Source: a virus
Reading direction: 5' to 3' (one strand)
DNA: 44,417 bases
Virus record (IMG/VR): IMGVR_UViG_3300012924_000003
Span: 1-44,417 of that record
Each line of letters starts with the position of its first letter. Positions within the stretch are counted from its first letter, which is position 1. This document shows positions 39,532-44,417 of this stretch, in pieces. The translations under genes and the position numbers were made by a program. The notes beneath the pieces were generated by a model, which made no database searches, was not told the DNA's origin, and was given only the letters and a program-made list of their open reading frames with translations.

Positions 39532-39560
39532 CTTGTCTCACGTCGCGTGAAACCTGTCAA
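39532..39560 (-). promoter_or_regulatory. Promoter with embedded palindrome
   Basis: On the minus strand TTGACA (39555-39560), a 17-base spacer and GACAAG (39532-39537) lie with exactly 6 bases before the ATG at 39525. The spacer contains the interrupted palindrome TCACG-CGA-CGTGA (39538-39550), a good operator candidate. The -10 is poor, so activity may need an activator. No Shine-Dalgarno is seen. Confidence 0.5.
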
Positions 39561-39586
39561 TAGGGATTATTTACACTGTGCAAAAC

Positions 39587-39769
39587 TTATTTTTCTGCTC
39601 CTGTGGATAAATGGATTCTTTTGCTGTTCTCTGCTTCGGCTTCATCTTGATTTGCTGAACGCCAGCCGCAAGAACAAACGCAACCCCACGGCCTGCCTAT
39701 GCAGATAGGCTTGTGAATGATTTGTACTTCGTGCGTCGTTTGTGTTTCTTGGCTCCGGCTAACTTCCAT
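39587..39769 (-). CDS. Small Cys-containing protein, uncertain
   Basis: A 60-residue frame with a Cys cluster GCVCSCGWRSA, like half of a small zinc ribbon in many phage proteins, then a Glu/Ala-rich segment. Its start lies 73 bases inside the HNH gene in another frame. Real, truncated or accidental are all possible. Confidence 0.4.
   Translation of the reverse strand: MEVSRSQETQTTHEVQIIHKPICIGRPWGCVCSCGWRSANQDEAEAENSKRIHLSTGAEK
39602..39610. promoter_or_regulatory. DnaA-box match
   Basis: TGTGGATAA is the complement of the perfect DnaA box TTATCCACA. It lies in an AT-rich stretch (39565-39620) upstream of the regulator promoter. A perfect 9-mer is expected about 0.3 times by chance in 44 kb, so the evidence is modest. 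It falls within the doubtful small frame 39587-39769. Confidence 0.35.
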
Positions 39770-39999
39770 AGGTGTATCTGCCTCTGCTCCCAAGCCGTTC
39801 TAAAGTTATGATGCGGGTGCCTTTTTCCATGACAGACAATGCACAGGTGCTCCAAATCCTCCGGTAGTTCCTGCCCCTTTCGCGCATAGGTCACATGATG
39901 AAAGTGCTCGGCTTTATTTATTTTGCAATCTTCGCAAGTCATCATAGAGCGCAAAATCACTGCTTCTTTCGCCGCACTACTAATTTTTATTTTCCCCAT
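39697..39999 (-). CDS. HNH endonuclease
   Basis: A 100-residue HNH nuclease: CEDCKINKAEHFHHVTYARKG then DLEHLCIVCHGKRH, i.e. CxxC, HHV, and CxxCH. It has a basic tail (GAKKHKRRTKY). It is the first gene after the structured 40000-40542 gap on the minus strand. Lack of a good promoter or ribosome-binding site suggests read-through. Confidence 0.78.
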   Translation of the reverse strand: MGKIKISSAAKEAVILRSMMTCEDCKINKAEHFHHVTYARKGQELPEDLEHLCIVCHGKRHPHHNFRTAWEQRQIHLWKLAGAKKHKRRTKYKSFTSLSA

Positions 40000-40170
40000 A
40001 GTCCGTTTTCCCTGCCGAAGTTTCCCTCTGAAGGTTTCGGGGTGCGAGGGGCAGAGCCCCTTAGCATCTCAAAGTCGTGTTTAGAGATAGCAAGCCACGG
40101 TTCTCACCAATAGTTCCTGCTTACTATCGGTTGCAACCTTTAAGTTTCGGCTAGTGGAAACCGCGCATTT

Positions 40171-40236
40171 GCTATCAAACCTGGCAGACCAAGTTCCTCG
40201 GCAGGAGAGCTTGGATTTGTTTTGAGATTTGATAGC
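40171..40236. repeat. Nested inverted repeat
   Basis: The outer arms GCTATCAAA (40171-40179) and TTTGATAGC (40228-40236) pair over 9 bp. The inner CCAAG (40189-40193) and CTTGG (40210-40214) pair over 5 bp, with TCCT-CGGC-AGGA at the tip. A two-stem hairpin forms on either strand. Confidence 0.65.
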
Positions 40237-40312
40237 GGGTGAATACACAACGCCCTTCATTCCCGCAAAGCGGCAGAGTGACGGCTTCAGACTGGAAAAA
40301 TGTAGGAGCATA

Positions 40313-40375
40313 TTCGCCGGAACATCTTTCTAACGGCTCCCCTTGTGATATGCGTGCGAGGCGTGTTCCGGCGAA
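40313..40375. repeat. 12-bp perfect inverted repeat
   Basis: TTCGCCGGAACA (40313-40324) and TGTTCCGGCGAA (40364-40375) are exact complements with a 39-base loop. The loop contains sequences (40342-40354 and 40354-40360) that pair with segments downstream at 40396-40408 (13 bp, one mismatch) and 40420-40426 (7 bp), so the fold is interlocked. Confidence 0.75.
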
Positions 40376-40408
40376 GGACCATCTGACCCCAACGCCGCAC
40401 ATCACAAG
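40342..40408. repeat. 13-bp inverted repeat crossing the 12-bp pair
   Basis: CTTGTGATATGCG (40342-40354) pairs with CGCACATCACAAG (40396-40408) with one A-C mismatch. The left arm lies in the loop of the 12-bp pair and the right arm outside it, so both stems together would be a pseudoknot, or the two are alternative folds. Confidence 0.65.
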
Positions 40409-40542
40409 AGAAACCCTTGCTCGCACTCTACCCCAATCCAGGAAACGGCGTCAAGGCTTTTCTGCTGCGGGCCCGTGCAAAACATTGGGAAAACAGCAAA
40501 ATAAGGCTTTTACCCGATTGTACCAGCCACGTCTAGTCTGAA

Positions 40543-40749
40543 ATGCTAGAGCACGCCATGTACCGCCCACTTGCAGAGGAACGGCCCCAACTGCGTTCGG
40601 CGCTGAGCCAAGAAATTGTGGCTTTGGAGCTGGAACTGTGCTCGTTGTCGCCACATGTCGTAGCGCTAGAACGGCTGCTGGCACGCAAAGCAGACCTCGA
40701 AAAGCGGTTGGCATGGCTCAGGGATATGGAGCTGAGCTGCGAGCGCTAA
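40543..40749 (+). CDS. Small leucine-rich helical protein, plus strand
   Basis: A 68-residue protein with heptad-like leucines (LSQEIVALELELCSLSPHVV, then LERLLARKADLEKRLAWL). No minus-strand gene covers this interval. It lies alone on the plus strand inside the minus arm and converges on the next gene with a 4-base overlap. There is no clear ribosome-binding site. A second Met at 40558 is an alternative start. Confidence 0.45.
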   Translation: MLEHAMYRPLAEERPQLRSALSQEIVALELELCSLSPHVVALERLLARKADLEKRLAWLRDMELSCER

Positions 40750-41081
40750 GGGCTGCGGTTGCTTTGCTCATGGTTTCCTCGCTGGGGCTGGTGGCCACGG
40801 TATTTCTTCTGAGAATTCAAGTGGTTTGTGCAGGATGATAATTGCTCTAGGTGCTTCACTACTGCTGCCAGACCGCCAGATTCGTTTAACTCCATGATTT
40901 TGTCGTGGTCATGCTCGTAGGCAATCAGCAATTCGATTCCCGCTGCGTTCTGCTGCGGCACGAAATAGTCGTCGGTCTTTAGGTCAATAGGGTCGGCCTG
41001 CTGCAAGCGCATCAGGTTCTCGCGCTCCATCACTAGAATCAAGATGCGCCTGCGTCCTAGCTGAAGTGGCAAAGCAATCAT
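40746..41081 (-). CDS. Hypothetical protein
   Basis: A 111-residue protein. The N-terminal half (LGRRRILILVMERENLMRLQ) and middle (GIELLIAYEHDHDKIMELNE) look folded; the C-terminus is polar and basic (SQKKYRGHQPQRGNHEQSNR). Start overlaps the previous stop (ATGA). No family recognised. Confidence 0.6.
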   Translation of the reverse strand: MIALPLQLGRRRILILVMERENLMRLQQADPIDLKTDDYFVPQQNAAGIELLIAYEHDHDKIMELNESGGLAAVVKHLEQLSSCTNHLNSQKKYRGHQPQRGNHEQSNRSP

Positions 41082-41485
41082 ATTTTCGTCGCTTTATTCC
41101 ACGGCTGAAGTGCTGCTAGCTCTCGCGGTTCTGGGAACTTGCCGTCAAATCGGACGGCGCGGTCATCAAGCGTAACAACTGCTGCTGGTTTCCAGCGCGT
41201 GAAGCGCACATCTTCAATCCCCGGCCCTGCTGGCGTGTCGTACCAAAGATTCCCAGAATGAGTCCGTAGCCAGCTACGCATCGCGGAGATTCCGCCCCAG
41301 TAACGAGCGCGGCTGGAATGAATCACCACGTCATAGTCGCGTACCGCGTGGAGAATGAATTCGATTGCTCCTTCTACTGGCGAGTCGGGAATATTGCGTG
41401 CCCCTCGCCAGCCGCTCGTATAGCTGTGAATCACGCCGTCAAAGTCCAAGCAAATAATCGGCTTGCGTTTAGATTCCGTAGTCAT
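41078..41485 (-). CDS. HAD-like phosphatase
   Basis: A 135-residue single-domain HAD-type protein. Motif I is ICLDFDGVIHSY with D14 and D16; motif II is probably VVIHSSRAR (Ser near 57), and motif IV is TLDDRAVRFDG near 106. Short versions without a cap are common in phages, where they may process nucleotides or polynucleotide ends. Coupled to neighbours by 4-base and longer overlaps. Confidence 0.78.
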   Translation of the reverse strand: MTTESKRKPIICLDFDGVIHSYTSGWRGARNIPDSPVEGAIEFILHAVRDYDVVIHSSRARYWGGISAMRSWLRTHSGNLWYDTPAGPGIEDVRFTRWKPAAVVTLDDRAVRFDGKFPEPRELAALQPWNKATKI

Positions 41486-41720
41486 AACTCGGTGCCTCTC
41501 TCCAATCAGGTTCAGTTTCGCAGGTGGAACACGCGCAAATCGTCAGGTGCATTTTCGTATCCAGATGCTTGCTGCAAGATGTGCCAACTTCGACTAGGAC
41601 AACCACGCCGCGCCGGCCGCAATGAAAATTAAACCAAGTATTCCTAAGCACCCTAAACCGGAAGGTTTTCGCATCCGGGTATTGCTTCAAAGCGAACAGC
41701 CTCGCTCGTTCTACGCTCAC
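41469..41720 (-). CDS. Small Cys-containing protein
   Basis: An 83-residue protein from the GTG at 41720, which overlaps the methyltransferase stop (GTGA). It starts MSVERARLFALKQYPDAKTF and has a beta-rich middle (GRRGVVVLVEVG). Its Cys residues (FHCG, TSCSK, CACSTC) could bind zinc. The frame extends to 41756 but the coupled start is preferred. Function unknown. Confidence 0.6.
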   Translation of the reverse strand: MSVERARLFALKQYPDAKTFRFRVLRNTWFNFHCGRRGVVVLVEVGTSCSKHLDTKMHLTICACSTCETEPDWREAPSYDYGI

Positions 41721-43114
41721 GCTTTCTTCTCCTGTGCCTCTCGCTGGGCGCCCCACTGCTCCACAATTCGTTCTGCATATTCGGCTACACAGTTTGCTAG
41801 TTCAGGAGGAATGGTGGCCACAATATCGGTTTGCGTTTTGCCCTTCACGCCATTATGCCGCACGTCCCAACCTGGCTTGCCTTTGTGCTCGCGCAGCCCC
41901 ATCGCCAGTTCGGTCATGCCCTTCCGGCAATTCGGCAACTTTCCTGTAGGGACAGCCGTTCCCCATAGATGAAAACTACCAGCGTGATTATCGGATTTTC
42001 CGACGTAGCGCTGCGCCCCGGCGACATTCTCCATTACGTACGGAATTCCTGCGGCCTCGCATATTGATCGAGCGTGATTGAATAACTTGATGCCCAGCGC
42101 GGGGAAAGGAACTGGCGGACGGAAATTCAGCATGGTACTGAACTGTTCGCAGGGTGTTGAGGCTACGACGAAGTTAAAGTTCTGAATATAATCCGCCGTG
42201 ATTTCCAGAATGTCACCTTCGACCATAGTACAGCCTTGCGGCACGGCTCGAGCAGGCTTACGCAAGTCAACGCAGATGCAGATATGGCCGCGCTGGGCAA
42301 AAACAGCAGACCAGCCAAGCTCGCCAGCGCATAAATCCAGCACTCTCATTTGCCTGCCTCTCGCTAAATCGTGCAGGTGAATTTCGTCGGCGGGCATTGA
42401 AGGGTCAATCTCAATCCGAAATGTGGGCTGGCTGGCCTGCGGCGCGGCGGCGATTCGACGGATGTCGTCTAGCTTCTGGCAGACGTTAATCCAATCCGAG
42501 TTGACGAAAACGAATTCCACGTTTCGTGCGCAATATTGAGCTTTATCCAAAGCATCCCGCAATCGCCGCTCGGCCTCCCGCAACTGTTCCGGCGTCCCGG
42601 TTGGCGGTGGGGCGGCGGCCAGCAGTCGATTACCCTCGGCAACATACCATTGCAAATCTTCCTGCATCATCTCGACGATGCGAACCAATTCCTCTTTGCT
42701 CTTTTCAGCCAACGGTACAGAAATGGGGGTTTGTAGCAGCATATTCTTTTTGTGACCGTAGCCGGGCTGACAGACACAGTGCTCTCCACCAGCGCAGTGC
42801 CTATTAGGGCCAGAGCAATATCTATTTTCATGCTCGTCACGACATTTTGGATTCTCGCAAACGAACACTTCAGCTTTGAGATTGATAGCGCAATCGGAGC
42901 ATTTTAGCTCAGTACGCTCTTCGCAGATGTGACAAAGATGTCTGTCATTTATTCTATCCATGATTACCCTGCTTTCTTTTGGCCACGGCTTAGGCGAAAC
43001 ATAACCAGGAGCAAGAGGACAAACACCCTTTGGCGTTCCATAGTGCAGGCCGCCACAACTTAAACAGGTCTCTTGACCGGGAAGCGCATCACTATCTAAT
43101 TTCCAGCGGCTCAT
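41717..43114 (-). CDS. Cys-rich domain fused to C5-cytosine methyltransferase
   Basis: A 465-residue fusion. Residues 1-120 hold at least twelve Cys in pairs (CLSC, CHICEE, CSDC, CENPKC, CVCQ), resembling a RING- or treble-clef-type zinc domain. Residues 135-250 are a helical linker with APPPTGTPEQL. Residues 255-465 are an S-adenosylmethionine methyltransferase of the C5-cytosine type: DLCAGELGWS (motif I), STPCEQFS with catalytic C322 (motif IV), VMENVAG (motif VI). The target-recognition region is short. It may protect phage DNA or change its regulation. Confidence 0.75.
   Translation of the reverse strand: MSRWKLDSDALPGQETCLSCGGLHYGTPKGVCPLAPGYVSPKPWPKESRVIMDRINDRHLCHICEERTELKCSDCAINLKAEVFVCENPKCRDEHENRYCSGPNRHCAGGEHCVCQPGYGHKKNMLLQTPISVPLAEKSKEELVRIVEMMQEDLQWYVAEGNRLLAAAPPPTGTPEQLREAERRLRDALDKAQYCARNVEFVFVNSDWINVCQKLDDIRRIAAAPQASQPTFRIEIDPSMPADEIHLHDLARGRQMRVLDLCAGELGWSAVFAQRGHICICVDLRKPARAVPQGCTMVEGDILEITADYIQNFNFVVASTPCEQFSTMLNFRPPVPFPALGIKLFNHARSICEAAGIPYVMENVAGAQRYVGKSDNHAGSFHLWGTAVPTGKLPNCRKGMTELAMGLREHKGKPGWDVRHNGVKGKTQTDIVATIPPELANCVAEYAERIVEQWGAQREAQEKKA
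42575..42618. repeat. 44-bp repeat, copy 1
   Basis: Identical to 43601-43644. It encodes the linker APPPTGTPEQLRE in the methyltransferase, and the same peptide in the neighbouring 316-residue protein. Confidence 0.92.
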
Positions 43115-43278
43115 TTGCCTGCCTCTCGCTCCTGCGGTGGCGCGGCGGGACGCAGGCGTGCATCGTCCACGTCAATTAAGTGATACCGAATCATACGTAC
43201 AATTGCTCCGTCATCCGGTGGAACTTTTTCTTCTTGGCATTTCTTTACCGCCCAAGCGATAATTTCAAGTCCGGTCAT
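43111..43278 (-). CDS. Small hypothetical protein
   Basis: A 55-residue protein, MTGLEIIAWAVKKCQEEKVP then DDGAIVRMIRYHLIDVDDAR, mainly helical. The ATG at 43278 lies 14 bases inside the previous gene; the stop overlaps the methyltransferase start (ATGA). The frame extends to 43308. Function unknown. Confidence 0.6.
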   Translation of the reverse strand: MTGLEIIAWAVKKCQEEKVPPDDGAIVRMIRYHLIDVDDARLRPAAPPQEREAGK

Positions 43279-44215
43279 TTTTATCGCTCCACAAATGCTC
43301 TGTGACAAGGACGTTCTCCAAATCTACTTGCTCTCTAAACGACTCAATGAAACGAATCGCGTCACTTCGGCGAGAAAAGCGCAGTGCCGAAATATCGGTA
43401 AATGCAACCCACTTCGGTTTGTGGTCACAAAACCCAAAGCACAATCCAGTACGTTCAATTAGATGTGCCACAGAAACGTGTCCTGCTATGAGAGCTTCCA
43501 ACTCGTTGGCGTGGTCTCCACAGGCCGTAGCGTAGCCGTTGTATTCATGCTGATTCGGCAGGTACAATTCAGCCTTATGTTTCCGCCACTTTTCCGCCAG
43601 CTCCCGCAACTGTTCCGGCGTCCCGGTTGGCGGTGGGGCGGCGGGCAACTTAGAAATTAATACCGCTCGGTACTCTTCTTCCGTTTCATTTTTTGATGGG
43701 TAACGCCAGCCATGCTGCTCAGCTAAATCCATCAAATCGTCCATATCCATGCTTGCAAGCGGCTGCGGCGTCCCTGCGGGCTGGGGCACTGGCGAATCGA
43801 ACTCATCTGCGAAAGTTATCCTGGCTGAAAGATTTATCACGTGCGGAAGTTCTGCTGCGCGTTTCACGATGCAGGCCGCGCAAAGTACTCCACCATCGTC
43901 AGGATTCAGCAAAAGCCACTGTTCTTTGGAGAGCACAACATCTAGCGGCTGCTTGGAATAATCCTGACCGCAATAGAGGCACTTTACCTGCGCCGTCTCT
44001 TCCGTCGCTACCGGAGCCGCTGGATTCATTGAAACCTGAAATTCATCTTGCGTTTCAGCGTCAGCAAAGGTAGGAGCGTGAAGCTCTAAGTTTTCGAGCG
44101 GATCCGCTGGGGGCACGCAGATTGGATTACCGGGCCAATAACCAACTTCTAGGCCACAATTCTTGCAGCGGTAATCGTCCCAGTGAATAAGTTCGTGTTC
44201 TTTATTGGCCATCAC
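43265..44215 (-). CDS. Multi-zinc-ribbon protein
   Basis: A 316-residue protein. CKNCG near residue 17 and the pairs CLYCGQDYSK (about 79-88) and CAACIVKRA (about 111-119) suggest one or two zinc ribbons. A Pro-rich linker with AAPPPTGTPEQLREL follows, shared with the methyltransferase by a 44-bp identical DNA repeat. The C-terminus is helix/beta with DISALRFSRRSDAIRF. It starts at GTG 44215 or ATG 44212, after AGGAG. No catalytic motif. Confidence 0.65.
   Translation of the reverse strand: MMANKEHELIHWDDYRCKNCGLEVGYWPGNPICVPPADPLENLELHAPTFADAETQDEFQVSMNPAAPVATEETAQVKCLYCGQDYSKQPLDVVLSKEQWLLLNPDDGGVLCAACIVKRAAELPHVINLSARITFADEFDSPVPQPAGTPQPLASMDMDDLMDLAEQHGWRYPSKNETEEEYRAVLISKLPAAPPPTGTPEQLRELAEKWRKHKAELYLPNQHEYNGYATACGDHANELEALIAGHVSVAHLIERTGLCFGFCDHKPKWVAFTDISALRFSRRSDAIRFIESFREQVDLENVLVTEHLWSDKNDRT
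43601..43644. repeat. 44-bp repeat, copy 2
   Basis: Identical to 42575-42618. The two copies encode the same linker peptide in two otherwise unlike proteins. Confidence 0.92.
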
Positions 44216-44245
44216 TTTTCTCCTGTCTGTGCAGCGGGCGCAACT

Positions 44246-44417
44246 TTATTCAGAATCTCGCGGGTCTCCAGCAAATCCTTTTACGCTTTGTGCAGCGGGG
44301 GCTGTTAGCTGCTCAATGCGCGTCACGAGTTCGTCAGCGGCTTCACATCCATACTCACGGCAAATTTCTATCGCTTTGCCGAACGCTGCCCGTTCCGCTG
44401 CGATACGGTGGGCGGCA
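44246..44417 (-). CDS. Hypothetical protein, 3' part (gene crosses the circle junction)
   Basis: The end of the gene that starts at 293; 44295-44417 repeats 1-123 and the unique part is 44246-44294. The frame continues to a TAA at 44246-44248 with no break (C-terminus AAQSVKGFAGDPRDSE). It lies 30 bases from the start of the next gene at 44215. Confidence 0.75.
   Translation of the reverse strand, partial: AAHRIAAERAAFGKAIEICREYGCEAADELVTRIEQLTAPAAQSVKGFAGDPRDSE
44295..44417. repeat. Terminal direct repeat, right copy
   Basis: Identical to 1-123; see the left copy. Removing one copy gives the 44,294-bp unit. Confidence 0.93.

Larger units (their letters stand above)
40000..40542. other. Structured non-coding gap (~540 bases)
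   Basis: No convincing gene lies here in either direction. Several inverted repeats occupy it: AGGGGC-AGA-GCCCCT (40047-40061), GCTATCAAA with TTTGATAGC (40171-40179 and 40228-40236) enclosing CCAAG...CTTGG (40189-40214), a 12-bp perfect pair (40313-40375) and two pairs that cross it (40342-40408 and 40354-40426). It may be a replication origin, a regulatory RNA, or both. The GGTTGCAACC palindrome (40129-40138) adds to it. Confidence 0.55.

Noticed and set aside
40175-40426. 83-codon minus-strand frame over the same gap
   Set aside because: It has no recognisable motif and overlaps the paired sequences; it competes with another frame.
40239-40541. 100-codon plus-strand frame from GTG
   Set aside because: Composition is untypical, it spans the inverted repeats, and it lacks a ribosome-binding site. 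It is kept as a doubt against the non-coding reading of the gap.
40713-40838. 41-codon plus-strand frame with a hydrophobic segment
   Set aside because: It overlaps a coded gene on each strand, has a weak start and no ribosome-binding site, although a real micro-protein cannot be ruled out.
1-44417. tRNA genes, CRISPR arrays, insertion sequences, integrase and CI-like repressor
   Set aside because: I scanned by eye for cloverleaf features, regular spaced repeats, transposase motifs, tyrosine or serine recombinase motifs and helix-turn-helix repressors and found none. A covariance-model and profile search would be decisive.

Overview
The window is a complete double-stranded DNA tailed-phage genome, most likely a short-tailed (podovirus-like) phage. 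The last 123 bases (44295-44417) repeat the first 123, and one minus-strand reading frame runs in frame across that junction, so the sequence closes into a circle of 44,294 bp. The head module is in standard order (small terminase, large terminase, portal, scaffold-like protein, major capsid protein, adaptor-like protein). There is no tail-tube, sheath or tape-measure gene. The largest genes are instead a 974-residue tail-hub-like protein, three probable internal or ejection proteins and two beta-helix adhesin or tailspike proteins (1811 and 619 residues). The host cannot be read from the sequence. The style of the two adhesins (Sec-type signal peptides, then a carboxypeptidase-regulatory-like domain and beta-helix repeats) reminds me of soil Acidobacteriota, but this is only an inference.

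Layout. Two transcription arms diverge from one intergenic hub at 5153-5255. The plus arm (5256-34469) carries five small genes, terS/terL, a regulatory gap (8727-8916), the head genes, the tail genes and a cluster of small membrane proteins. The minus arm reads from 5152 down through position 1, across the junction to 44294, and on down to 34461. It holds many small, often zinc-binding proteins, a C5-cytosine-methyltransferase-like protein, a HAD-like phosphatase, an ERF-type annealing protein, a ribbon-helix-helix regulator, several nucleases and, last, an M15-type endolysin. The arms meet head to head at 34461-34469. Adjacent genes very often overlap by 4 bases (ATGA, GTGA, TTGA), so translational coupling is the rule.

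What is missing: I see no DNA polymerase, primase, helicase, RNA polymerase, integrase, CI-like repressor, tRNA or CRISPR array. DNA copying probably relies on the host replisome, helped by the ERF-type protein. Six probable nucleases are present: four HNH and two PD-(D/E)XK-like.

Most unusual points: a perfect 14-bp palindrome matching chromosomal parS centromere sites, placed between terL and the next gene without any parB; promoter-like sequences whose -10 hexamer ends exactly 6 bases before the start codon of several transcription-unit-first genes, suggesting leaderless mRNAs; a ~540-base gap without a convincing gene, rich in nested and interlocking inverted repeats (40000-40542); signal peptides on virion adhesins; zinc ribbons in the portal and in a second head-region protein; and a Cys-rich domain fused to a C5 methyltransferase.
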